The notes under the pieces: generated by a model
Database searches by the model: none
Told to the model about the DNA's origin: nothing
What the model saw: the letters and a program-made list of their open reading frames with translations, nothing else
In this document: piece by piece, positions 1 through 8,706 of the stretch
Layout of the letters: each line of letters opens with the position of its first letter
Position numbering within the stretch: position 1 is the first letter of the stretch
Assembly: GCF_002157855.1 (NCBI RefSeq)
Contig: NZ_CP020880.1
Span: 1,488,001 to 1,552,000 of the forward strand
Direction: 5' to 3'
Source of the DNA: Sutcliffiella horikoshii
GTDB lineage: Bacteria; Bacillota; Bacilli; Bacillales; Bacillaceae_I
Length of the DNA stretch: 64,000 nucleotides
Made by a program: the position numbers and the translations under genes

Positions 1-2118
1 AGGTTTCTGCAACTTACATTTGAACATGCCAATGATGCCATAATCTTATTCAATGAAAATGTCGAATTTTTTCAAGTGAACCAGAAGGCGTGTGAACTTT
101 TCGAATTACCAAAAGAGGAATTGCTACAACGCAAGTTACATGATTTCCTAGAGTTAATGCCAAAAGAGGAAGTAGAGTATCAGGAAGCACAGTTAAATGA
201 ATTAGGAGAGCTGAAAAATGAGTTAATTGTCCGTTTAGATAACGGGTCAATTAAATTCGTGGAATATTCTGCTGTCCGCAACCCGGATGAAAGTGGATTA
301 GATATATGCATCATTCGTGACATTACCACTAAAAAACAATTAGAAAGAGAATCTAGCAAAAGCAAACAAATGTATCATGATGTTATAAATAGAGCAGTGG
401 ATGGAATTGTGGTGTTTGACAGAGATGGCTTGTTTATCGATGTAAACCCTGCGTTCTGTTCCAATTTCGCCATGCCCAAAATAGACCTATTACAATCAAA
501 GCTAGATGATTTTGTGGAAGACGGATTTCAATATAAGATGACAAAAATATGGCATCTTTTAGATAACCATGGTCGGGTTAGGGGAGAATTGCCGGTAGTT
601 CTCCATACAGGTGAGCGTAAGACCTTTGAGGTCACCATTACTGCGAATATTTATGATGATTACTATTTAGCAATAATGAGAGATGTAACGGAAAAAAGGA
701 ATATGGAGCTGCAGCTGAAAAAAAGCGAAGAGCGATTCAGGGAAATGTTTCAACACGCATTAGACGCGATTGTATTGGTAGATAATAACGGCCAAATAAA
801 ACGGGCAAATCCTGCGGCAAGTAGAGCTTTCGAATTACCTCTTGATGATTTGGTACGCGCGAAGCTTCATGAATTTGTTCCTAAAAATGATAAAAAGGTC
901 TTTTCCATTGTAAAACAGTTTGGGGCAAGAGGTGAAATAAGAGAAGAACTTGAGTTTCATATGCCGAACGGACAGAAGAAGCTATTAGAGTTCACCGCGA
1001 ATAAAGGAATAATCGATGGTTTTAACATGATAATATTTAGAAACGTCAGTGAACGAAGAAAAATGGAGAAAGACTTGAGGGAAAGCGAACAGAAATTTAG
1101 AAAAATTTTCAATAATGCCATGGACGGCATACTTTTATGGGATAACAAATGTAATATTATAGATGCAAACCCCAATGCCAGCAAAATTTTGGGTCTATCA
1201 AAAGAAGAATTAATGAACAATTCCCTTCATTGGTATATTCAACATGATCAGTTGAAAGTAATTCAGTCACAGTGGAAAGAGTGTCCTGAAAGCGAAGAGT
1301 TAAGTGGAGAGGTTTGCTTGGAAGGGGAACGTGGGGCTCAAATCATTGAATACTCTGCCAAGAAAAACGTCATTGAAGGATTGCATATGACAATTTTCCG
1401 TAATATAACGGAAAAAAGGGAAATGGAAAATCAACTTAGGAAGTCAGATACCCTGACCGTCGTTGGAGAGTTGGCCGCAGGAATTGCCCATGAAATAAGG
1501 AACCCGATGACAGCGTTAAAAGGATTTATACAACTCTTACAAAATAGCATGGGAGAAGACCAATATGCCATGTATTTTGATGTCATCACCTCTGAACTAA
1601 AGAGAATTGAATCCATTATTACCGAATTCCTCGTATTGGCAAAGCCACAGGCTATTTCATATCAGAGAAAAAATGCGACAGTCATCATGAAGGAAACATT
1701 GGATCTGTTAAGTGCCCAAGCATCGTTAGAGAACGTTCAATTTATTACATCCATTGAAGAAGGGTTACCCGACATTTATTGTGAACCAAATCAACTAAAA
1801 CAAGTATTTATTAATATACTGAAAAATGCCATTGAAGTTATGCCTAAGGGAGGAACTGTATCAGTTGCCCTTGAAAAAATAGAAGGAGAGCAGGTACTGA
1901 TTTCCATTAGGGATGAAGGAACTGGAATTCCAGAAGATAAGCTGAAAAAGCTTGGAGAACCTTTCTATACGACAAAGGAACGTGGAACAGGGCTTGGGCT
2001 TATGGTAAGCTATAAAATTGTAGAAGAACACAATGGGACCATAGAAGTCAGCAGTAAGCTTGGCAAAGGTACTACCTTCCATATAAAATTGCCGATCGGG
2101 TCACCTACCGTCCATTAA
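1..2118 (+). CDS. Multi-PAS sensor histidine kinase, 5' end outside the window
   Basis: The reading frame is open from base 1 with PAS-like sequence before the first GTG at 76, so the true start lies upstream. Four PAS units follow each other, each ending in a PAC-like segment such as RDVTEKR, RNVSERR or RNITEKR. The dimerisation box follows (HEIRNPM, phosphoacceptor His near codon 495), then a HATPase_c domain with N box (NILKNAIE), G1 (DEGTGIP) and G2 (GTGLGLM). No membrane segment is visible, so a cytosolic sensor is likely. Its position just before ogt and the mtn genes matches B. subtilis kinE, a sporulation phosphorelay kinase; that identity is inferred from synteny. No response regulator gene is adjacent, as expected for phosphorelay kinases. 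Confidence 0.93.
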   Translation, partial: RFLQLTFEHANDAIILFNENVEFFQVNQKACELFELPKEELLQRKLHDFLELMPKEEVEYQEAQLNELGELKNELIVRLDNGSIKFVEYSAVRNPDESGLDICIIRDITTKKQLERESSKSKQMYHDVINRAVDGIVVFDRDGLFIDVNPAFCSNFAMPKIDLLQSKLDDFVEDGFQYKMTKIWHLLDNHGRVRGELPVVLHTGERKTFEVTITANIYDDYYLAIMRDVTEKRNMELQLKKSEERFREMFQHALDAIVLVDNNGQIKRANPAASRAFELPLDDLVRAKLHEFVPKNDKKVFSIVKQFGARGEIREELEFHMPNGQKKLLEFTANKGIIDGFNMIIFRNVSERRKMEKDLRESEQKFRKIFNNAMDGILLWDNKCNIIDANPNASKILGLSKEELMNNSLHWYIQHDQLKVIQSQWKECPESEELSGEVCLEGERGAQIIEYSAKKNVIEGLHMTIFRNITEKREMENQLRKSDTLTVVGELAAGIAHEIRNPMTALKGFIQLLQNSMGEDQYAMYFDVITSELKRIESIITEFLVLAKPQAISYQRKNATVIMKETLDLLSAQASLENVQFITSIEEGLPDIYCEPNQLKQVFINILKNAIEVMPKGGTVSVALEKIEGEQVLISIRDEGTGIPEDKLKKLGEPFYTTKERGTGLGLMVSYKIVEEHNGTIEVSSKLGKGTTFHIKLPIGSPTVH

Positions 2119-2148
2119 AATCGGACAGAAGAAAGAGGGTATCTAGAT

Positions 2149-2637
2149 ATGTATCAATACAGCAGCACCCCAACTCCAATAGGTACTATATATGTTATTT
2201 GTCATGAAGATTATTTAGTTAAAATTGAATTTGATAATGAATTCCTTCAAAAGGATCAGGAAGGTAATTTATACAATTACACACCTAACGATCGATTATG
2301 TGAATCGGCTATATCCCAACTTCAAGAATATTTTGCAGGTAAGCGCTCTGAATTTGAATTACCAATTCAAATGGAAGGAACAACTTTTCAAAAGGAAGTT
2401 TGGAAGGCATTGAGCAACATCCAATATGGAGAAGTAAAATGTTACCAAGACATTGCCAAAGAAATTAACCGACCGTTGGCAGTCAGGGCGATCGGACAAG
2501 CGAACCGAAGAAATCCGCTGCCTATTGTGATACCTTGCCATCGGGTCATTGGGAAGAATAAAGAACTAGTAGGTTATGCTGGAGATAAAATTGGGATGAA
2601 AGAAGAATTGTTAAAATTTGAAGGCGTTTTAGTATAG
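2149..2637 (+). CDS. ogt: Methylated-DNA--protein-cysteine S-methyltransferase
   Basis: Suicide DNA repair enzyme that moves the alkyl group of O6-methylguanine onto its own cysteine. The active-site motif IPCHRVIG is present near residue 127, preceded by the helix-turn-helix region (GEVKCYQDIAKEINRPLAVRAIGQAN with the arginine finger). At 162 residues it has the usual length of Ogt proteins without the Ada regulatory domain. ATG at 2149 follows an AGAGGG site. It lies 30 bp after the kinase and may share its transcript. Identification is firm at the family level. Confidence 0.96.
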   Translation: MYQYSSTPTPIGTIYVICHEDYLVKIEFDNEFLQKDQEGNLYNYTPNDRLCESAISQLQEYFAGKRSEFELPIQMEGTTFQKEVWKALSNIQYGEVKCYQDIAKEINRPLAVRAIGQANRRNPLPIVIPCHRVIGKNKELVGYAGDKIGMKEELLKFEGVLV

Positions 2638-2800
2638 AGCAGAAAAGAATAGAATGTTGAAGCTTTGTGCGATAGTGGTTATGCTGTCGTACTTTTTTTT
2701 GTTGAAAAAAAGTTGTAAGCATGTATCACTTTTTCATTTTCTTCATATAATTTACTAAAACTAAAAAAGTTGCTCAAAGGCAAAACTGGAGATGACCAAA

Positions 2801-2911
2801 ATGGGGAAAAATAATAAAATCATCTTTTATACAGAAGTATTAACCAAACTAAACGTTATCAGTGCGGAAGAAAAAGGATCCATCTTAAATAAAGATAAGA
2901 AAAAAGGTTGA
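2801..2911 (+). CDS. Hypothetical 36-residue protein
   Basis: A short frame with ATG at 2801, a GGAG ribosome binding site at 2788-2791, and TGA at 2909-2911. The product is lysine-rich (starts MGKNNKIIFYTEV, ends DKKKG), has no membrane segment or cysteine, and I do not recognise it. The segment LNVISAEEKGSILNK could be one short helical hairpin of SHOCT type, but that is weak. It ends a few bases before the triple operator of the ArsR gene. It is supported by spacing of the binding site only, so it may be chance. Confidence 0.4.
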   Translation: MGKNNKIIFYTEVLTKLNVISAEEKGSILNKDKKKG

Positions 2912-2918
2912 TTTCACC

Positions 2919-2960
2919 ATCTAATTAGATTACTATCTAATTAGATGATTATCTAATTTA
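2919..2960 (+). promoter_or_regulatory. Triple operator upstream of the ArsR gene
   Basis: The perfect palindrome ATCTAATTAGAT occurs at 2919-2930 and 2935-2946, and a degenerate third copy (ATCTAATTTA) at 2951-2960. The three are exactly 16 bp apart. The last copy ends five bases before the AAGGAG ribosome binding site, so a bound regulator would block transcription or initiation. Autoregulation by the adjacent ArsR protein is inferred from position. Confidence 0.75.
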
Positions 2961-2980
2961 AGGTGAAGGAGTGGATTATC

Positions 2981-3559
2981 CTGCAACTGGATAAACTCGT
3001 CAACTATTATAAAGTCATGGGCGATACAACCAGAATCAAATTGCTGGTCTTGTTATCAACCGAAGAACCGCTAAGTGGACAAGAATTAGCAGAAAGATTA
3101 GGGGTAAAACCACCGACGATTTCCCATCATATTGCTAAGCTAAAAGAAATAAGTGCCGTGTATGAAAGAAGGGAAAAAAACACTGTCTTCTATTACTTAA
3201 ATCAAAAGGCATTGAGACAACATAGTGAAGGTCTTTTTATCGTGTTAGAAAGAAGCGGAAAAGGGGAGAGGACGATGGAAGAGCAAAAAGAGAGAGAACA
3301 GATCTTGCAGAATTTCCTTGCAAAGGATGGGAAATTAAAAACCATCCCGGCGCAAAGGAAGAAAAAATTGATTATATTTGAACATATCCTCAAAGACTTG
3401 GAGATGGGGAAGAAGTACAGTGAAAAGGAAATCAATGAACATATCAAACAATTCCATGAAGACTATGCGACGATACGCAGGGAATTCATTATCAACCATT
3501 ACATGTACAGAGAAGCAGGAATATACGAACTAAACCCAACAGAAATGTGGGCGAAATAA
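2981..3559 (+). CDS. ArsR-type winged-helix regulator with C-terminal DUF2087 domain
   Basis: Residues about 5-85 form an ArsR helix-turn-helix (TRIKLLVLL, then LAERLGVKPPTISHHIAKLK and a wing with EKNTVFYYL). Residues about 115-190 match the DUF2087 family (KLKTIPAQRKKKLIIFEHIL, ending in the conserved REAGIYEL). No metal-binding cysteine pair is visible in the DNA-binding half. Start choice: an upstream in-frame GTG at 2963 has no ribosome binding site, whereas CTG at 2981 lies 9 bases after AAGGAG at 2966-2971 and gives the usual N-terminus (LQLDKLVNYYKVMGD). A non-canonical CTG start is therefore preferred. No transporter or enzyme target is adjacent; the next sequence is a repeat, so self-regulation is the only visible function. 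Confidence 0.85.
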   Translation: MQLDKLVNYYKVMGDTTRIKLLVLLSTEEPLSGQELAERLGVKPPTISHHIAKLKEISAVYERREKNTVFYYLNQKALRQHSEGLFIVLERSGKGERTMEEQKEREQILQNFLAKDGKLKTIPAQRKKKLIIFEHILKDLEMGKKYSEKEINEHIKQFHEDYATIRREFIINHYMYREAGIYELNPTEMWAK

Positions 3560-3618
3560 GAACAAGGGGAAAATTCACCGGGTCATTTAAACTATTAAAC
3601 TTTAGTTGTTTGGTTAAT

Positions 3619-3756
3619 CCCCGCTGTTACTTTCCGCAAATGAAATGGCTGCGCTTTCCGCGGAACGACCTTGAGCCTCCTCGGCAAGCCTGCGGGGTCT
3701 CAACATTGTCGCTACTTCCCCGCAGGGGTCTACGCCATTTGCTTCAATCCACAGCT
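3619..3756 (+). repeat. Dispersed GC-rich repeat, B arm, forward
   Basis: Starts CCGCTGTTAC and ends CAATCCACAGC. The core is GAGCCTCCTCGGC, then GCGGGGTCTCA. It matches arms near 13.7, 29.2 and 37.0 kb. It lies 60 bp after the ArsR gene and about 70 bp before the broken DUF6176 gene. Frames through it are not genuine genes. Confidence 0.9.
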
Positions 3757-3825
3757 AGAAATATTATAGAAATCTATTCTGATTTTGGGAGAACTTAATA
3801 GAGGTTAAAAGGGGAAAATTATAAA

Positions 3826-4170
3826 TTGAACAAAGAATGAACTAGATTTAAAGTTAAAGAAGGTAAATCAGACCGAGTAGATGAATGGATAAAGTTTTTG
3901 AATGATAATATGAAAGATGTTCTTGTTACGTTAGAGGGAGAAAATATGTATGTTGAAACCATTTTTAGAGAAGTTCTAAATGGGGACGAGTTTTTATATT
4001 GGTACTCAGTCCAAGGGGCAGGAGGACAAGAAGTAGACCAATCAGAACATTGGATAGATAAAAAACATTTAGAGTACTGGCATGAATGTATAGACGAAAG
4101 CTTTAATCCAATCGACTTAAAGACAGAAGTGGTTATGAAACCTCAACATGTAAGGAACAGTATGAAATAA
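3826..4170 (+). pseudogene. DUF6176-like small protein gene with early nonsense codon
   Basis: From codon 6 the frame reads TRFKVKEGKSDRVDEWIKFL and continues for about 110 residues of acidic, tryptophan-rich sequence with HWIDKKHLEYWHECID. I associate this with the DUF6176 family of unknown function. A TTG start at 3826 follows AAAAGGGG at 3807-3814, but codon 5 is TGA at 3838-3840 where the family pattern suggests leucine. Translation could restart at TTG 3895 or ATG 3898, losing about 20 conserved residues. The gene sits between a forward B arm and a reverse A arm of the repeat family. The disruption is seen; loss of function is inferred, and a sequencing error cannot be excluded. Confidence 0.65.
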
Positions 4171-4192
4171 TACTAAGCTGTAAATAAGACCA

Positions 4193-4326
4193 CCCTGTTG
4201 ATTGCTGTGGAAGGCGCGCAGACTCCTATGGGAGGAAGGGACGGGGAAGACCCCGCAGGGCAAATAGCCCGAGGAGGGCTTCCCGACCGCCCATGGAAAG
4301 CGAAGCGCTTGGAACGGAAATTAACA
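4193..4326 (-). repeat. Dispersed GC-rich repeat, A arm, reverse
   Basis: Begins CCCTGTTGATTGCTGTGG and ends GGAACGGAAATTAACAG. This is the reverse complement of the A arms near 7.5 and 13.5 kb, with a variant core (GGGAAGACCCC and GAGGAGGGCTTCCC). It lies between the DUF6176 remnant and the end of mtnA. Confidence 0.88.
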
Positions 4327-4361
4327 GAAAGTGTAATTCTAATATAATAAATAATTATCTA

Positions 4362-5411
4362 TTAATCTTTAAAAAGGGTAGGAATGGCTTTTGTGTAGTC
4401 GCCTTTGATGATGCCTTTTTCGGTAATGATGGCGGTAATCAATTCGTTTGGTGTCACATCAAATGCCGGATTGAACACGGATATTCCATCAGGAGCTATT
4501 TGCTTCCCTCCAAGGTGGGTGATTTCCTCTGGGCTTCTTTCCTCAATTTCGATTTCTTCTCCCGTTTCCTTTGATAGATCAAAAGTCGATAAAGGGGCGG
4601 CTACATAAAATGGAATGTCAAAAGCTTTAGCTAAGATGGCAAGTCCATAGGTGCCAATTTTATTTGCAGTGTCCCCGTTTGCGGTGATTCTGTCAGCTCC
4701 GACGATGACAGCCGAAATCTCCTTGGTCTTAATGGTGTGGGCTGCCATGTTATCCGTAATTAACGTTACATCTACACCGGATTGCTGGAGCTCCCAGGCA
4801 GTTAGTCGGGAGCCTTGCAGAACGGGTCTTGTTTCACAGGCAAAAACACTTAAAGGGAAATTCTTTTCTTTTGCCAAATGAAATGGAGCTAATGCTGTGC
4901 CATAACGAGCCGTTGCAATAGAACCTGCATTACAGATGGTCAGCAGTTTATCATTTTTTTGGAACAAGGAAAGTGCATGCTCTCCGATAAGTCTGCATGT
5001 TGCTTCATCCTCTAGCTGGATTTGAATTGCTTCATGGACCAGATTTGTTTTTGCTTCGTTTATGGAAGAAGCTTGCAAAGACACTTGGATAAGACGGTCG
5101 ATTGCCCAAAAAAGGTTGACGGCTGTAGGGCGAGAAGTTGCCAAGTAGTCCCGGTCCTTTCTCAACAGACTTTGAAACTCAGCTAAACTAGCAGTATTAT
5201 AGGAATTAGCAGCGAGTACAAGCCCGTATGCTGAAGTGATGCCAATTGCAGGCGCACCTCTTACTTTAAGGGTGACAATGGCATCAAAGACATCATGAAT
5301 GGTATGCAAATCGATGAATACCGTTTCTTGAGGCAATTTCTGTTGATCTAATAATTGAATATAAGAATCTTTCCATTCTACAGAGAGCGGTAGATTAGTA
5401 GTAATTGACAT
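4362..5411 (-). CDS. mtnA: S-methyl-5-thioribose-1-phosphate isomerase
   Basis: Converts 5-methylthioribose 1-phosphate to the ribulose isomer in methionine salvage. It belongs to the eIF2B-alpha/beta/delta-like family. The family hallmarks are present: RGAPAIGI near residue 52, the catalytic cysteine in [19 protein letters not shown] near residue 160, and the catalytic aspartate in [18 protein letters not shown] near residue 240. At 349 residues it is full length. ATG at 5411 lies 3 bp after mtnK stops, so the two are co-transcribed from the SAM riboswitch at 6.7 kb. The substrate comes directly from the neighbouring kinase. Confidence 0.97.
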   Translation of the reverse strand: MSITTNLPLSVEWKDSYIQLLDQQKLPQETVFIDLHTIHDVFDAIVTLKVRGAPAIGITSAYGLVLAANSYNTASLAEFQSLLRKDRDYLATSRPTAVNLFWAIDRLIQVSLQASSINEAKTNLVHEAIQIQLEDEATCRLIGEHALSLFQKNDKLLTICNAGSIATARYGTALAPFHLAKEKNFPLSVFACETRPVLQGSRLTAWELQQSGVDVTLITDNMAAHTIKTKEISAVIVGADRITANGDTANKIGTYGLAILAKAFDIPFYVAAPLSTFDLSKETGEEIEIEERSPEEITHLGGKQIAPDGISVFNPAFDVTPNELITAIITEKGIIKGDYTKAIPTLFKD

Positions 5412-5414
5412 AAA

Positions 5415-6611
5415 TTATTCATTCCCTTTTATTTCATTCTTAAGAAGTGATTCTACATCTTGAATGTTACGGATGTTTGCTGCATTTTTAATGAGTGTTT
5501 GCCCTAATAACAAAGCTTGTTGTTTTACGGAAATTTTTCGCTTATAAGGTTGGATCGTATCAAGGTCAGCTACATGCGCTAAACCAATGGTTCGGCGAAT
5601 GACCTCACATCCGGCAAAGCCAATTGCATCTGTAAAGACTTTTTTCAGGAAAAAATCTAAATATCCCGGTGTTTGAGTGAAGTGTTCTACGCTTTCCGTC
5701 TTCCATAAATCAGAGAAAGTAAAAGTGAAACCTTCCCAGACTTGATACAAGTGGGAAATGATGCTAGCCCGTTGACTGTCGTCTCTTGTGATTGCTTGTA
5801 AGAGGATATTGGCAAAGAACTGTCCAACATCAAAGCCAATTGGTCCGAAAAATGCAAATTCAGGGTCTATTACTTTCGTATCTATTTCACTAGCAAAGAT
5901 GCTTCCTGTGTGCAGGTCTCCATGAAGAAGTGCTTCTCCGTTTGTCAAAAATGTGTATTTCAACTTTGCTACTTCAAGCTTTAATTCTGCATCATTCCAA
6001 ATTTCCTCAACCGAACCAAGCAGCTCAGGCTCGTAATCATTCGTCTCACTTTCATAAAAAGGATCTGTAAATACTAGATCTTCTGTTATCTTACAAAGCT
6101 CTGGATTTGTAAAAGCCTGTTGGAGTTTTTTCTTGTCCTGTTGATTCAATCCAAAATCAGAAGTGTAAAAAAGTGTTTTCGCTAAATATTCCCCGATATG
6201 CTTAGAAAGAAGCGGAAAGTTCTTGCCCTCTAGAAAGCCATTTCGGACGATTTCCAAATGGGAGAGGTCTTCCATGATCGTAATCGCTAATGCCTCGTTT
6301 GTATAATAAACTTTCGGAATAAGATTAGGTACCAAAGTGGCTGCGTTTTTCAAATAATTCCCTTCTATTGTTGCCCTGTGCAAGGTCAACGGCCAGCTTT
6401 CACCGACAACTTTTGCATAAGGCAATGCCTGTTTAATAATAATACCTGTGTTATTTTCGTCCCTAATGTGAAAGACAAGGTTTAAATTTCCATCACCGAT
6501 TTCACGGCAATGCAAGAGTGCACCTTCTTTAAAGAATTTAAGATCTTGTGCTAGTGTAATTGCGGTCGATTCTGTTAACGGCTCATATTCTGTAGTTGCT
6601 GTAATTGTCAT
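5415..6611 (-). CDS. mtnK: S-methyl-5-thioribose kinase
   Basis: Phosphorylates 5-methylthioribose with ATP at the 1-hydroxyl, the entry step for MtnA. The protein has the aminoglycoside phosphotransferase fold: HGDLHTGS (catalytic loop) near residue 235 and IDPEFAFFGPIGFDVG (metal-binding aspartate) about 20 residues later. Length 398 is typical. It is the first gene after the S-box leader on the minus strand and is followed directly by mtnA. Expression should rise when S-adenosylmethionine is low. Confidence 0.97.
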   Translation of the reverse strand: MTITATTEYEPLTESTAITLAQDLKFFKEGALLHCREIGDGNLNLVFHIRDENNTGIIIKQALPYAKVVGESWPLTLHRATIEGNYLKNAATLVPNLIPKVYYTNEALAITIMEDLSHLEIVRNGFLEGKNFPLLSKHIGEYLAKTLFYTSDFGLNQQDKKKLQQAFTNPELCKITEDLVFTDPFYESETNDYEPELLGSVEEIWNDAELKLEVAKLKYTFLTNGEALLHGDLHTGSIFASEIDTKVIDPEFAFFGPIGFDVGQFFANILLQAITRDDSQRASIISHLYQVWEGFTFTFSDLWKTESVEHFTQTPGYLDFFLKKVFTDAIGFAGCEVIRRTIGLAHVADLDTIQPYKRKISVKQQALLLGQTLIKNAANIRNIQDVESLLKNEIKGNE

Positions 6612-6661
6612 ATTTATTACCCCCGTGTCAAAAATATTTATGATGAGCGGGGCGATTATTC

Positions 6662-6874
6662 AAAAATAAAAGCCCCTTTCCATAAGAAAGAGGCTTGAAG
6701 AGTAGACTTCTCCCCTCTTATCTGCCAGAAATAATTTCTGCTGGAATTAGCACCGTGCCTTATGAACAAATATGTTCGGCGTCCACAAAAGTGTCACGCC
6801 CTGTCTCACAACAGTATTACGGTCGGTTGCTGGGTTTCATCGGGCCAAATCCCTCCACCTGCTCTTGATAAGAG
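6662..6874 (-). ncRNA. SAM-I (S-box) riboswitch with terminator, controls mtnK-mtnA
   Basis: Read on the minus strand, the P1 strand CTCTTATCAAGAGCAGGTGG starts at 6874. The conserved GGCCCGATGAAACCCAGCAACC follows, then GTGCTAATTCC, and the closing P1 strand GATAAGAG ends near 6715. An intrinsic terminator (AGCCTCTTTC, loop, GAAAGGGGCT, T-run) lies at 6696-6662, 50 bases before the mtnK start. SAM binding should terminate transcription. No convincing promoter was assigned upstream. Confidence 0.96.
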
Positions 6875-7143
6875 ATCACAATCATTAAATTGTGAATGTA
6901 TGAAATTGTGTGAAAATTATTGCTTGATGAAAATAATAACAAGACGCTGGGAAAATTGTCAATAAGTTTTTTTGAAAAGCTTTATTACAACCAATTTCAG
7001 ATTTTTTAAATAATTTAACGAAATTGTATGAATTGTTTGGTTAAAACCTTGAAAAATTACTAGTCACCTGTTATTATTAAACTATTATTTTTGTTCGGGA
7101 AATATGGAAAGTCAGAAACATGTTTTCGTCTTGAAATGTTTGA

Positions 7144-7392
<249 letters not shown>

Positions 7393-7406
7393 TGCTAGCC
7401 AAATAG

Positions 7407-7436
7407 AAAAGGACTCCATTGCGGAGTCCTTTTTGT
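7407..7436 (+). terminator. Intrinsic terminator of the cold shock gene
   Basis: Hairpin AAGGACTCC, four-base loop, GGAGTCCTT followed by a T-run, 15 bases after the stop codon. A repeat composite begins 20 bases further on. Confidence 0.93.
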
Positions 7437-7456
7437 TTTAGGAGAATATACAATAC

Positions 7457-7818
7457 AGTCGATTTCCGTTCCAGGCGCTTCGCTTGCCTGCGGGCGGTCC
7501 GTGAGCCTCCTCGGCTGCGCCTGTGGGGTCTCACCTGTCCCTTCCTCCCGCGGGCGTCTGCGCGCCTTCCACTCCAATCAACAAGAAGACTTCATTTATT
7601 TATGGGTTTAGGAAAAGGAATCTAACCGAGGTAGCTGAATAAGCATTAACGCAACATTTAAGCAATTTTCAGCTGTGAATTGAAGCAAATGGCGAAGACT
7701 CCAGCGGGGGAATAACGGTAGGTTGAGACCCCTGAAGCGTTGTGAGGAGGCTCAAGCACCGTCCCGCGGAAAGCGAAGCCATTTGCGGAAAGGAACAGCG
7801 GCGATTCACCAATCAACA
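7457..7818. repeat. Repeat composite: A arm forward, linker, B arm reverse
   Basis: The A arm spans 7457-7582, from GTCGATTTCCGTTCCAGGCG to CTCCAATCAAC. A linker spans 7583-7669 (contains TAGCTGAATAAGCATTAACG). The B arm in reverse spans 7670-7818, from CAGCTGTGAATTG to GGAACAGCGGCG. The B core here is the GACCCCTGAAGCGTTGTG variant. The same three-part structure recurs at 13.5, 43.9 and 60.5 kb. It ends 8 bases before the mtnU stop codon. Confidence 0.9.
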
Positions 7819-7825
7819 AAAGAGA

Positions 7826-8608
7826 TTAATAGTATTGTGGTCTTCGGTCTTCGAAGATTGGGATTCTTTTTCTTACTTCTTCCACCTTCGCCAAATCTAT
7901 TTCAGCTGTAATGATTTCTTCTGTTTCGCCAGCTTCGGCCACAATTTCTCCCCAAGGATCGATAATCATTGAGTGTCCTGCAAAAGCATTCTTCGGATCA
8001 GCACCAGAACGGTTACATGCAATGACATAGCACTGGTTCTCAATGGCCCTCGCAATGAGAAGTGTACGCCAATGATCAACCCTTGCCAAAGGCCACTCTG
8101 CCACAACAAATATCGCTTTTGCATCTTTTGTAGTATGCGCGCGTATCCATTCAGGAAAACGGATATCATAGCAAATAAAGCCAGCACAAGTTTCTCCGTC
8201 AAGTTCAAACATCCCATCTGTCTTTCCGGGCTGAAGGAAATGATGCTCGTCCATTAAGCGGAAAAGATGCAATTTGCTGTATTCCCCAGCAACTTCTCCG
8301 TCTTTATTGACCGTTATCATCGTATTATAAATTCCTTTGTTCGTTTTTTTTGCGACAGAACCGCCCACAATGTGAGTTTTAAGTTCTTTTGCAGCAGATT
8401 TAAGGAATTTGGTAGTGACAAAACCGCCGGAATCTGCAATTTTATCAAGGCGTTCGAGGTCATAACCTGTGGACCAAAGTTCAGGAAGGACAATGATATC
8501 TGGTCGATCCTTACCTGACAATGTCAGTAGTTCACATGCTTTTTCTATATTTGCTTTGGGATCTCCAAAGGCTACATCAAATTGAATACAAGCTATTTTC
8601 CATTTCAT
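7826..8608 (-). CDS. mtnU: Carbon-nitrogen hydrolase (omega-amidase type), methionine salvage
   Basis: Nitrilase-superfamily amidase. The catalytic triad is visible: Glu in LPELWSTGYDL, Lys in YSKLHLF and Cys in FICYDIRFPE. B. subtilis MtnU (YkrU) belongs to the same salvage locus and is thought to deaminate the omega-amide of the keto acid produced by the transaminase MtnE. The frame can be extended to 8656, but ATG at 8608 follows a CGGGGGGA ribosome binding site and gives the family-typical MKWKIACIQFD start, 260 residues. It is divergent from mtnE, with under 100 bp between them that must hold both promoters. Confidence 0.92.
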   Translation of the reverse strand: MKWKIACIQFDVAFGDPKANIEKACELLTLSGKDRPDIIVLPELWSTGYDLERLDKIADSGGFVTTKFLKSAAKELKTHIVGGSVAKKTNKGIYNTMITVNKDGEVAGEYSKLHLFRLMDEHHFLQPGKTDGMFELDGETCAGFICYDIRFPEWIRAHTTKDAKAIFVVAEWPLARVDHWRTLLIARAIENQCYVIACNRSGADPKNAFAGHSMIIDPWGEIVAEAGETEEIITAEIDLAKVEEVRKRIPIFEDRRPQYY

Positions 8609-8706
8609 AATTTTATCCCCCCGTTGAAAAAATACTTTACAAGTTGAATCTAACAATATATGATTTGTGACTAGGATTTCAAGAATTTTTTAAGTAGGTG
8701 AAAAAG

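Noticed and set aside
3547-3798. 83-residue frame with Pro/Arg/Leu-rich product across the repeat arm
   Set aside because: It lies in the GC-rich repeat, has no ribosome binding site, and similar frames occur in every copy on both strands (for example 7395-7625, 13372-13623, 37000-37456, 43789-44092, 60476-60860).
4293-4881. Plus-strand frames opposite mtnA
   Set aside because: They are antisense shadows of a firmly identified gene.
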